Shown here piece after piece: positions 1 to 6,767 of a DNA stretch of 10,291 nt. Made by a program: the position numbers and the translations under genes. This stretch comes from Candidatus Latescibacterota bacterium (lineage in GTDB: Bacteria; Latescibacterota; UBA2968; UBA8231), in the NCBI GenBank assembly GCA_022827165.1, contig JAJDTN010000142.1, positions 1 through 10,291 of the forward strand. The letters are read 5' to 3'. How positions within the stretch are numbered: position 1 is the stretch's first letter; each line of letters opens with the position of its first letter. The notes below the pieces were generated by a model that worked only from the letters and a program-made list of their open reading frames with translations, did not search any database and was not told the origin of the DNA.

Positions 1-1
1 G

Positions 2-514
2 GCCTTCGACCCGGACCTCACGCCGACCCGCGCCATGGGCGTCATCCCCGAGACCTTCCGCAAGCAGGCGGGGGTCCTGCGCAGCGACCATCCCCACGTC
101 TCGGTCTGCGCGCGCGGCCCCCGGGCGCGGGAGATCACCGCCGACCACTCCCTGGCCAACGGCCTGGGCGAGGACTCGCCTCTCGGGCGGCTCTACGATC
201 TGCACGCCCACATCCTGCTCCTCGGCGTGGGACATGAGCGCAACACCTCCATGCACCTGGCGGAGTACCGGGCCGACTATGCCACCAAGCGGACCATCGA
301 GGACGGGGCGCCGGCCGCCGCGGGATGGGTCGCCTTCTCCGAGTTCGAGACCGACAGCTCCGACTTCGACCGCGTGGGCGAGGACTACCTGCAGTCGGAG
401 GCGGGCCATGCGGTCCGCCGCGGCCGGGTCGGTCTCGCCGACAGCCAGTTGATGCCGCAGACGGACGTGGTGGACTTCGCGGTCTCCTGGCTGGAGAAGA
501 ACAGGACGAACTGA
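2..514 (+). CDS. Aminoglycoside N(3)-acetyltransferase family protein, C-terminal part (5' end outside window)
   Basis: The reading frame is open from the window edge (first full codon at 2) to TGA at 512-514, giving 170 residues of a protein family normally about 260-280 residues long, so roughly the N-terminal third is missing. Family hallmarks are visible: TRAMGVIPETFR, then LRSDHPHVS (His codon at 89-91; RSxHPxxS carries the family's active-site histidine), then EDSPLGRLYDLHAHILLLGVG followed by N-T-S-M-H-L-A-E. Family members transfer acetyl from acetyl-CoA to an amine, classically the 3-amino group of 2-deoxystreptamine antibiotics. Many environmental homologues are not proven resistance enzymes, so the real substrate is unknown. 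The next gene starts at the base after the stop, and the two are probably co-transcribed. The family call is strong; the aminoglycoside substrate is inference. Confidence 0.9.
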   Translation, partial: AFDPDLTPTRAMGVIPETFRKQAGVLRSDHPHVSVCARGPRAREITADHSLANGLGEDSPLGRLYDLHAHILLLGVGHERNTSMHLAEYRADYATKRTIEDGAPAAAGWVAFSEFETDSSDFDRVGEDYLQSEAGHAVRRGRVGLADSQLMPQTDVVDFAVSWLEKNRTN

Positions 515-934
515 GTGGCGGACTGGGACCACAGCCGCACTTGGTATCACGGCTCCCAGCAGGAGTTGAAGCGGCTGCGGTCCGGCAGCTCGATCACTCA
601 GAACCGGGACGTGGCCAAGGCCTTCTCCCATCGACCGTCCCTCCTGTCCATGTCCGACGATAGCCTGAAGCACGACGGCGTCACCTCGGGGTATCTTCAC
701 ATCGTGGCCGAGGAGATCGCGGCCGACGACGTTCATCCGCATCCCCACCCGGTCAACGCCGCCCGCTGGGAGTGGCTGACCCGCCGGGAGCTGAGGCTGG
801 AGCTGATCGAGCGGACGACGGTGACGGCGGAGGAGAGCCTGACGGCCGAGGAGATCGCGGAGCTGAGGCGGAAGCAGGAGGAGAGGGGAGAGGAGTCGTT
901 CGCGGATGGAGCCGCGAAGGAGGACTCACCATGA
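515..934 (+). CDS. Small protein resembling ADP-ribosyltransferase-fold (Arr/KptA-like) enzymes
   Basis: 139 residues from a GTG directly abutting the TGA of the acetyltransferase gene; an AGGA lies about a dozen bases upstream. Residues 10-14 read WYHGS, then G24-S-S-I-T and A34-K-A-F-S, then GYLHIV (59-64), then DDVHPHP (71-77) and a basic/hydrophobic strand ELRLELIE (92-99). This order (first-strand YHG[ST], a G..x.T.x(5)A..F helix entry, a later G-Y-L/I-x-V strand and an acidic turn) is like small ADP-ribosyltransferases such as the rifampin-modifying Arr enzymes and the Tpt1/KptA fold. H12, Y60 and D71/D72 are candidate NAD-site residues. This is pattern recognition, not a proven homology. 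The last 35 residues (105-139) are acidic, Glu-rich and probably flexible. The gene overlaps the next one by ATGA (931-934), implying translational coupling. Confidence 0.6.
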   Translation: MADWDHSRTWYHGSQQELKRLRSGSSITQNRDVAKAFSHRPSLLSMSDDSLKHDGVTSGYLHIVAEEIAADDVHPHPHPVNAARWEWLTRRELRLELIERTTVTAEESLTAEEIAELRRKQEERGEESFADGAAKEDSP

Positions 935-1683
935 AGACACACATTTTCCTGCCACTGTCGGTTCTGCTCTGCGTGGGGTGCTCGCAAAGCCGCTTCGTCC
1001 TCCATGACCCGGCACGGCCGGGGCCGGCGGACTCTCGTCGGTTCGAGCTGACCAGCAAGGACCGGCTGTCCATCTTCTTCCGCGAGGACGGAGGCGTGGA
1101 CAGCACCTGCGCAGTTGATGAGGGCGAGAGCCGGCCCGTCACCGTGAACGCCATCGAGGCGGACGGGGAGTATCTCCTTCTGTCATCGGAGGAGTGGAAG
1201 ACCGTGCGGCAGATCCCCCGCCGCTATCTCTCCATGCGCGAGGTTCGCGTCCACTCGCCCAATTCCGTTCACGACAGGCCCACCGTCGCTCTGTCCCTGG
1301 CCGCCATCGAGGAGATCCGCGTCGAGGGGAGGAGGCGGGGATGGCCGTCCGTCCCCGAGCGGCTGGAGGAGGTCCCGCGCTGGTCCTTCCAAGGGGCTGT
1401 CACCGGATTCACCGCCGTGGGTTCCTTCCTGTACAAGGACCGCTGGAAGAGCGACCGGGAAGTGGCCGCTGCCTCATCGAGAGGCTTCAACCCTTGGGAC
1501 AGCGACGACCGGGCGTTCCTGCTGGCGGCGTCGGTGGTGGGCGGCGTCGGCGGCGCGGTGCTGTACCCGGCGGCGAGGTTGCTCTGGCCGGAGTCCCGCA
1601 AGACCTGGCGCAGCCATCGCGCGCGAGGCCAGGGATTCCGCCTTGCCGAGGTGATCACCTCTCCCCGGGACAGACCTCGGTAG
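931..1683 (+). CDS. Lipoprotein-like protein with C-terminal Gly-rich hydrophobic segments, unknown function
   Basis: I chose ATG 931 because it overlaps the preceding TGA (ATGA), follows an AGGAGG Shine-Dalgarno and opens with a signal peptide; the open frame further upstream is a shadow of the previous gene. The 250-residue product starts MKTHIFLPLSVLLCVGC. The likely lipidated Cys is C17, but the -3 position is Cys instead of the usual Leu/Val/Ile, so the lipobox is atypical. The middle (about 35-135) alternates short beta-like stretches and ends in AAIEEIRV. Two Gly-rich hydrophobic stretches follow, GAVTGFTAVGSFLY (155-168) and AFLLAASVVGGVGGAVLY (195-212), like the helical hairpins seen in many small envelope proteins. 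The tail is basic. I recognise no family. Its position suggests co-expression with the two enzymes upstream, with no evidence of a shared function. The stop is TAG. Confidence 0.75.
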   Translation: MKTHIFLPLSVLLCVGCSQSRFVLHDPARPGPADSRRFELTSKDRLSIFFREDGGVDSTCAVDEGESRPVTVNAIEADGEYLLLSSEEWKTVRQIPRRYLSMREVRVHSPNSVHDRPTVALSLAAIEEIRVEGRRRGWPSVPERLEEVPRWSFQGAVTGFTAVGSFLYKDRWKSDREVAAASSRGFNPWDSDDRAFLLAASVVGGVGGAVLYPAARLLWPESRKTWRSHRARGQGFRLAEVITSPRDRPR

Positions 1684-1711
1684 CCCGGATGGCAGCGGCA
1701 CAACGCGACAC

Positions 1712-3742
1712 ATGAAACGGCGAGCCCTCATGCGCGATTCTCGGCGGCGCGAGTATCTCGATAGCGAAGGATCCCCGCGGGTTCCCCGCCTCGCCCCCCT
1801 CGCCCTGGCCGCGCTGCTGGTGTCCGCCGGCACCACCTCCGCCGCGCCACCCATGACCGAGTGGAAGACCACCCTCGAAGGCGAAGCCCTCGCCGGCTGC
1901 ACCCGCGACCGCTTCACCGGCTACTGCGCCGACGAGGGCGGGCTCTGCCTGGCGCCGACGTGGCTGATCGCCGACGCCATGGCGCGCAGCTCCAAGATCC
2001 GTGAGAGCCTGACGCCCGCCGTGGAGGCGAAGAAGCTCTTCGACCTGCCGGCGGCGGTGGAGTCGGCGGAGGTCCTGTTCCACGGGGGCGGCGGCACCGA
2101 GGAGGAGCCCCTGCTCATCTCGGTCAACGGGCACGAGATCCGCCACGTGCAGGACCTCGAGAAGATGCTCACCGGCGGCTGGGACCGGGAGACGATCCCC
2201 GGCCACTGGCTGCGCCCGGGCCGCAACGAGCTGGTCTTCTCCGGCGCCGGGTCGCTGGTCATCGACGCCGACGAGCCCGGCCGCAACAGCTTCAAGCGCC
2301 TCGGGGGCCGCGGCGAGTGGAAGGGGGACATGCTCGGGGCGGACAACGACCTTTCGGGGGAATACGTCGTCCGCCTGAGGGTCCGCGGCCATCCGCGGGA
2401 GGGCGTGGCTACCTCTCCCGTCATCGACTTGGCCGCGGAGGAGGCGGTCGCTCCCGGTCTTGACCTGAAGGCCCTGCGCCTGTCGGCCGTTCCTGAGACG
2501 CCGCCGGGGACCTCGGTGCGCTTCGAGGTGAGATCCGGCGCGACGGCGTTGTACGCTTCGGACGAGTGGACTTCCTGGCGCGCTGTCGATTCGGGAGAAG
2601 CCCTGCCCGGAGGGCGGTTCGTGCAATGGCGGGCAACCCTCTCCAGCGGCGATCCCGCCGTCACGCCGCTGTTGAAGAGCGTCACCATCGAGGCCTCCGG
2701 CCGCGCCGTCGGGGAGAACCGCCGCCGGATCGCAGTGATCTCGGCGCCGGAGAACGACCTGGCCGCCTCCTCCTACCCCTTCGACTACGCCGACCCGCAC
2801 CACCCGCGCATGCGCCACCTGCGCGAGAAGTACCGCCTGGAGGAGGTCGTGGCCCCCGGGCAGACCGAGATGGAGAGGTTCGCCCTGCTGCGCCAGTGGG
2901 TCCGCCGCCAGTGGGAGGGGTGGAACGACAACGAGTACAACTACTGCCCCCAGTGGGACGCCCTCGAGATCCTGGAGCTGGCGCCGCAGAACCTGGCCCT
3001 GGGCATGTGCACCCACTACGCCGCCGTCTTCAGCCAGTGCGCCGCCTCCCTCGGCTACCACGCCCGGCCCGTGATCGTCGACCACCACTGCCTGGCGGAG
3101 ATCTGGTCCGACGAGCACGGCAAGTGGATCCTCCAGGACCCGGGCCTCCTGCCCGGCCACGAGGTCGCCTTCCAGTACGAGGAGGACGGCGTCCCCATCA
3201 ACGCCCTCGAGATGCACCGCCTCGGCGCCGCCGGCCGGATGGAGGACCTGGAGTTCGTGCCGCCGCCGCCCGTCCCCGACGAGCGGCTTCGGACGATGTT
3301 CGCCCAGCTCTACCAGCGCTTCGGCATGCCGTTGCGCAACGACCACCTCTACCGCCCCGAGCCGCAGGAGCTGGAGCAGGGGATGGACCAGTACCACTGG
3401 GACGGCCACTTGTGGTGGACGGACAGCCTCGACCCGAGGTATCCCGAGTACTCCCTGCAGACCAACCGGCCCGAGGACTTCTACTGGGACCTGAACCGGA
3501 CGCGGATCGACCTGCGGGACACGGAGACGGCGGCGGCGCTGACGGTGCGGCTCTCCGGCCCCATCCCCCACCTGGACCGCTTCGAGGTCAGCCTGGACCG
3601 GGGGGAGTGGGAGGAGAGCGGTCCCTCCTTCGAGTGGGAGCTGCGCCCGGGGCGCAACCGCCTGCGGGCGCGGGCGGTGAACACCATGGGCCTGCGGGGG
3701 CCGGAGAACCGGGTGGTGCTGGAGTACCGCCCGGGCTCATGA
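1712..3742 (+). CDS. Exported transglutaminase-like (Cys-His-Asp) protein with flanking beta domains
   Basis: 676 residues. The hydrophobic core PRLAPLALAALLVSAG (25-40) ends in TTSAAPP, a good signal-peptidase I site near 44-45, so the protein is probably secreted or periplasmic. The n-region is long (about 26 residues) and neither ATG 1712 nor ATG 1730 has a clear Shine-Dalgarno, so the start is uncertain. The transglutaminase-like core runs about 360-490: C433 in GMCTHYAAVFSQCAASLG, H459 in DHHCLAEIW, D476 in GKWILQDPG. This is the spacing of the papain-like transglutaminase superfamily, so a peptidase, amidase or crosslinking activity is possible. Residues about 60-230 look like a beta-sandwich binding region. 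Near 300-325, GGRFVQWRATL..GDPAVTPLLKSVTI resembles a repeat seen in extracellular carbohydrate-active proteins. The C-terminal 70 residues resemble an Ig-like fold. Substrate unknown. It starts 28 bp after the lipoprotein gene and could be read from the same transcript. Confidence 0.85.
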   Translation: MKRRALMRDSRRREYLDSEGSPRVPRLAPLALAALLVSAGTTSAAPPMTEWKTTLEGEALAGCTRDRFTGYCADEGGLCLAPTWLIADAMARSSKIRESLTPAVEAKKLFDLPAAVESAEVLFHGGGGTEEEPLLISVNGHEIRHVQDLEKMLTGGWDRETIPGHWLRPGRNELVFSGAGSLVIDADEPGRNSFKRLGGRGEWKGDMLGADNDLSGEYVVRLRVRGHPREGVATSPVIDLAAEEAVAPGLDLKALRLSAVPETPPGTSVRFEVRSGATALYASDEWTSWRAVDSGEALPGGRFVQWRATLSSGDPAVTPLLKSVTIEASGRAVGENRRRIAVISAPENDLAASSYPFDYADPHHPRMRHLREKYRLEEVVAPGQTEMERFALLRQWVRRQWEGWNDNEYNYCPQWDALEILELAPQNLALGMCTHYAAVFSQCAASLGYHARPVIVDHHCLAEIWSDEHGKWILQDPGLLPGHEVAFQYEEDGVPINALEMHRLGAAGRMEDLEFVPPPPVPDERLRTMFAQLYQRFGMPLRNDHLYRPEPQELEQGMDQYHWDGHLWWTDSLDPRYPEYSLQTNRPEDFYWDLNRTRIDLRDTETAAALTVRLSGPIPHLDRFEVSLDRGEWEESGPSFEWELRPGRNRLRARAVNTMGLRGPENRVVLEYRPGS

Positions 3743-3805
3743 CCACGAACTCGGCATCTGCAAACGTGCGGGGTAGTGCACCTCTGAACGGTTGGAATCC
3801 CCCTT

Positions 3806-3834
3806 TTGACTCTACCGGAGTCACAGGATACTGT
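3806..3834 (+). promoter_or_regulatory. Sigma-70-type promoter with overlapping inverted-repeat operator
   Basis: TTGACT (3806-3811) matches the -35 consensus at 5 of 6 positions. After 17 bp comes TACTGT (3829-3834), which keeps the three most conserved -10 positions (T1, A2, T6). An inverted repeat TGACTC-taccg-GAGTCA (3807-3823) overlaps the -35 and fills much of the spacer, as expected of an autorepressor site. It lies 36 bp upstream of the start of the two-gene cassette at 3870-4609. Seen directly: the boxes and the repeat. Inferred: promoter activity and operator function. Confidence 0.5.
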
Positions 3835-3869
3835 ACCCATCATTCACCAGATCGTGACGGAGAAGAGGC

Positions 3870-4400
3870 ATGAGCACATTTCCCCAGCCGCCAGCAGGAG
3901 CCGGTGAGACGATTCGGAACGTCACTGGCACAATGGTCTGGCTCTCTGAGCCGTTGAGGGCCGATTTGGACTTGGACAGGTATAGAGCCCTCCGAGAGGG
4001 ACTGGCCCCATTGGTCGAGGAGTTCCACAGACGATTTGCCGAGCTTGCCAAGGACTACCCGGAGGATGACGAGATTGATCCTGATGACATTGCGGTTCCT
4101 CTCTTGAAAAAGGCCGAGGAGTACTTTGACGCGCAACGTGTCGAACTACGACATCTACGGTCTGACTTGGTTGGCGAAGGCTACAAAGAACGGATTGGGG
4201 AACTGGATCAGCTGGATGATCTCTACAGAAGACTCACGATCATGCTTGAAGAAGCTCGATGGACAATCCTGATCCATGACGGCCAGGCTTCCGAGGTTGC
4301 CGGAACGATAAGGGGCGGAGATGGTCTCATGAAGTTCCTGCGAGACGGCAGTGATGCGGATCCATCCGCAAGGCTGCTCGCAGGTTACATCCCAAGGTGA
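3870..4400 (+). CDS. Acidic helical protein, possible antitoxin partner of the RelE-like gene
   Basis: 176 residues from ATG 3870, preceded by GGAGAAGAGG (3859-3868). I recognise no family. It is predicted to be mostly helical and acidic: a helix-rich stretch RYRALREGLAPLVEEFHRRFAELAK (38-61), a D/E cluster PEDDEIDPDD (64-73), then charged helices (78-130) containing ELDQLDDLYRRLTIMLEEAR, and a C-terminal GTIRGGDGLMKFLRDG (146-161). No ribbon-helix-helix or helix-turn-helix is evident, so if it is an antitoxin its DNA-binding mode would be unusual. Its stop overlaps the start of the RelE-like gene by GTGA (4397-4400), and it has its own promoter. Base composition is clearly lower in GC than its neighbours (27/60 G+C in 4201-4260 and 31/60 in 4081-4140, against 42/60 in 3001-3060), suggesting horizontal acquisition. 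The antitoxin role is inferred only from position. Confidence 0.65.
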   Translation: MSTFPQPPAGAGETIRNVTGTMVWLSEPLRADLDLDRYRALREGLAPLVEEFHRRFAELAKDYPEDDEIDPDDIAVPLLKKAEEYFDAQRVELRHLRSDLVGEGYKERIGELDQLDDLYRRLTIMLEEARWTILIHDGQASEVAGTIRGGDGLMKFLRDGSDADPSARLLAGYIPR

Positions 4401-4609
4401 AGAAAGAGCTGATTGATCTCTTCGATGAATTTGAGAGGGGAGAACTATCGCCAGGCCGGAACCTTGAGAAACTGGGTGGGCAGCGAAAGAACCAGCCCCC
4501 GCTTCATTCTGTAAGACTGGATGACAAGCACAGATTCATCTTTCGAGATCTCGGGCAAGGAGTTGCCAAAGCAATCGCTGTCGGTCCCCATGACGCATAC
4601 AGATTGTGA
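4397..4609 (+). CDS. RelE/ParE-superfamily-like small protein (putative toxin)
   Basis: 70 residues from GTG 4397, overlapping the preceding stop by 4 bp. Visible pattern: SPGRNLEKLGG (18-28), then LHSVRLDDKHRFIFRDL (36-52), then AIAVGPHDAYRL (59-70). The order (a helix ending in a KL.G loop, an SxR[VL] strand, an [HY]R[FI]I[FL] strand, and a terminal xVGxHDxxYR) is the beta-sheet core of RelE/ParE-type proteins. The S-P-G-x-N-x-E-K and H-D-x-x-Y-R signatures resemble the RelE-like domains found alone or attached to helicases. RelE proteins are usually ribosome-dependent mRNA endonucleases and ParE proteins gyrase poisons; which applies here, or whether it is active at all, cannot be told. 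It is short for the family (usually 85-100), with the N-terminal helical pair reduced. It shares the low GC of its upstream partner. Confidence 0.65.
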   Translation: MKKELIDLFDEFERGELSPGRNLEKLGGQRKNQPPLHSVRLDDKHRFIFRDLGQGVAKAIAVGPHDAYRL

Positions 4610-4694
4610 GAACATTCGATCCATGTAGTTCGCCCCGCCATCACCCGGAGGAGGGGCGTCTCCCCGCAGCTATTCCCATCAACTCCTCCGTGGC

Positions 4695-4742
4695 TATAGT
4701 GTCGAGCCGACCCTGACCGGTTTCCGTCCGGCCGCGGAGGGT
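4695..4742 (+). promoter_or_regulatory. Candidate -10 element and leader stem-loop upstream of the transporter-like gene
   Basis: In the 156-bp gap before the membrane-protein gene, TATAGT (4695-4700) matches the -10 consensus at 5 of 6 positions, but no convincing -35 sits 16-18 bp upstream. Just downstream a stem-loop can form: ACCCT (4710-4714) with AGGGT (4738-4742), and inside it CCGG (4717-4720) with CCGG (4728-4731). It ends 23 bases before the ATG and could influence translation. Nothing else in 4610-4765 is recognisable. Confidence 0.3.
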
Positions 4743-4765
4743 GCGCTCACCTGACCTCTACTCGC

Positions 4766-6700
4766 ATGGACACACCTCGCGTCTTCGGCTGCACCTACCG
4801 CGGGCTCATCGTCGGCACCCTCGGGTGCATCGTCGTCGGGGCGGGGTTCAACTACTCCACCTACGTCCTCCGCGTCGGAGCTTTCTCCACCTGGCACTAC
4901 ACCATCGGCGCCAACCTCATGCTGTTCCTGATGGCGCTGGTCGTGAACCCCCTGCTGGGACTCCTCAAACGCGACTGGGTGCTGACGCCGCCCGAGCTGG
5001 CCCAGGTCTACGTGATGTGGATCGTCGGCTCCGGCGTCGCCACCAACGGCCTGCCCGACTACCTGCTGCCCCACATCACCTCCATGGCCTACTACATCTC
5101 CCCGGAGAACGCCTGGGCCGAGGCGGTGATCCCCTACATTCCGAGCTGGGTGGTACCCTCCCATTACTTCCAGGACATCCGCGGTTTCTACGAAGGGTCC
5201 GGCGACGGCACGGTGCCGTGGGGGATGTGGCTGCCGGTCCTGTTGATCGGCTGGGGGCCGATGGCGATGTGTCTCTGGGTCGCCATGGTCTCGGTCGCCG
5301 TCATCCTGCGCAAGCAGTGGATCGACCACGAGCGGCTCGTCTACCCGATGATGCAGCTGCCCATCGCCATGATCCAGGACGACGCCGACGAAGGCGCGCG
5401 CCCCGGTCTGGTCAAGCCCCTGTTCCGCAACTGGATCTTCTGGCTCGGTTTCATCCTCCCCTTCATCATCGGCGTCAACAACGGTCTGACCCGCTACTTC
5501 CCGCTGGACCCGATCCACGTGGGCGGGCAGTACGTCTACCTGTTCCGCGAGGTCGCGCAGGTGCGCCTCGGCATCAGCTTCATGATGCTCGGGTTCGCCT
5601 ACTTCATCCGCCGCGACGTGACCTTGGGGATCTGCTTCTACTACTTCGTCTACATGGCCTACCAGGTCATCTCGACGCTGACGGGGGGCGGCGACACGGA
5701 CCCTCTTATGAGTCCGTGGACGCGCTCGCCGACGACCTTCTCCTTCGAGGGGTTGGGCGCCTTCATCGCCCTGGTGGTCGTCGGCCTGTGGAACGGGCGG
5801 AGGCACATCGTCGCCGTCGGGCGCCGCGCCCTGGGTCTGTCGTCGGAGGTGGACGCCAGCGAAGGGGACGAGATCATGTCCTACCGCACCGCCGTCCTCC
5901 TCTTCGCCGGCAGCTTCTCCTTCATCTGCTTCTGGCTCTGGCTCCTCGGACTCCCGGCCTGGATCGCGTTCCTCTACCTGGGGCTGGCCTTCCTCCTCTA
6001 CCTGGGGATCACCCGCGTCGTCTGCGAAGGGGGGATCCCCTGGTTCGCCTGTCCCATCATCGCCTCCGACGCCATCGTCGGCGGCCTCGGGACCCGCGCC
6101 CTGGGGCCGACGGGGATCGTCGCCCTCGGCTTCACCTATGCCTGGGCGGCGGACATGATCATCCTGGTGATGACCTGCGCGGCGCAGAGCCTCAAGGTGG
6201 TGGAGGAGAGCATCCGCCGACACCGCCGGATGCTCCTGGCCAGCATGCTGATCGCCATCGCGGTGTCGATCTGCGGCGGCATGGCCGTCTTCCTGGGCAC
6301 GGCCTACGAGCACGGGGGCCTGAACATCACCCACACGCTGAAGGAGCAGGGGTACTACCAGTGGCAGGACGCGGCCGCCCGGCTGCAGACGAGTACCGGG
6401 ACGAACTGGGGCTATTGGGGCCACACCGGCATCGGGGCGCTGGTCATGGGGCTGCTGATGTTCGCCCGGCAACGCTTCGTGTGGTGGCCCTTCCACCCCA
6501 TCGGCTTTCCAGTGAGCCTGGCGACCCACAAGATGTTCCTCAGCATCCTCATCGCCTGGGCGATCAAGACCGCCGTCCTGCGCCTTGGCGGACCGCGGCT
6601 CTACAACACGCTGAAGCCGCTGTTCCTGGGACTCATCATCGGCGAGTGGAGCCCGAAGATCGTCATCCTGGCCTGGGAGTGGGCGCTGCAGAGCCTGTAG
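4766..6700 (+). CDS. DUF6785/DUF6784-family polytopic membrane protein (OPT-like, putative transporter)
   Basis: 644 residues with about 13-15 hydrophobic membrane segments (roughly 13-30, 46-65, 78-90, 153-181, 223-240, 268-283, 287-303, 328-342, 374-392, 395-415, 446-470, 488-511, 551-567, 587-605, 615-635). Family marks: a conserved W-x2-H-E-R-L-V-Y-P-M-x-Q-L-P segment (185-199), and near the C-terminus WWPFHPIGFP (573-582) followed by W598-AIK, RLGGPRLY (606-613) and PLFLGLIIGEW (618-628). This architecture is found in uncharacterised proteins distantly like oligopeptide transporters, common in Planctomycetota, Armatimonadota and candidate phyla; the substrate is unknown. No Shine-Dalgarno precedes ATG 4766, so translation may depend on the leader or be leaderless-like, but the N-terminus fits. 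It ends in TAG and converges on the SoxR-type gene. I see no energy-coupling partner nearby. Confidence 0.85.
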   Translation: MDTPRVFGCTYRGLIVGTLGCIVVGAGFNYSTYVLRVGAFSTWHYTIGANLMLFLMALVVNPLLGLLKRDWVLTPPELAQVYVMWIVGSGVATNGLPDYLLPHITSMAYYISPENAWAEAVIPYIPSWVVPSHYFQDIRGFYEGSGDGTVPWGMWLPVLLIGWGPMAMCLWVAMVSVAVILRKQWIDHERLVYPMMQLPIAMIQDDADEGARPGLVKPLFRNWIFWLGFILPFIIGVNNGLTRYFPLDPIHVGGQYVYLFREVAQVRLGISFMMLGFAYFIRRDVTLGICFYYFVYMAYQVISTLTGGGDTDPLMSPWTRSPTTFSFEGLGAFIALVVVGLWNGRRHIVAVGRRALGLSSEVDASEGDEIMSYRTAVLLFAGSFSFICFWLWLLGLPAWIAFLYLGLAFLLYLGITRVVCEGGIPWFACPIIASDAIVGGLGTRALGPTGIVALGFTYAWAADMIILVMTCAAQSLKVVEESIRRHRRMLLASMLIAIAVSICGGMAVFLGTAYEHGGLNITHTLKEQGYYQWQDAAARLQTSTGTNWGYWGHTGIGALVMGLLMFARQRFVWWPFHPIGFPVSLATHKMFLSILIAWAIKTAVLRLGGPRLYNTLKPLFLGLIIGEWSPKIVILAWEWALQSL

Positions 6701-6712
6701 ACGATCCGGCTT

Positions 6713-6763
6713 GCCGGGGTGCGCTGCACGGCTTGATGTGGTGAACGGTCGGTGCTCCCCGGC
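6713..6763. terminator. Candidate shared hairpin between convergent genes
   Basis: GCCGGGG (6713-6719) and CCCCGGC (6757-6763) form a perfect 7-bp all-GC stem around a 37-nt loop, which itself contains GTGC-GCT-GCAC (6719-6729). It fills the 67-bp gap between the convergent membrane-protein (+) and SoxR-type (-) genes, where a bidirectional terminator would be expected. There is no T tract on either side, so intrinsic termination is unproven. Confidence 0.3.
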
Positions 6764-6767
6764 GCCA

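Noticed and set aside
1655..3571. A 638-codon open frame on the minus strand opposite the transglutaminase-like gene
   Set aside because: The translation is low-complexity (rich in V, G, R, P, H, L) with no family motif, while the plus strand has a signal peptide and a full catalytic triad. Long antisense frames are common at this GC content.
4631..4658. CGCCCC/GGGGCG hairpin as a terminator after the RelE-like gene
   Set aside because: The 6-bp stem has a 16-nt loop, competes with another GGGG/CCCC pairing and has no T tract. It is too weak to call.
4694..6529. A 611-codon open frame on the minus strand opposite the membrane-protein gene
   Set aside because: It is an Asp/His/Gly/Pro/Arg-rich low-complexity shadow of a clear polytopic membrane protein.
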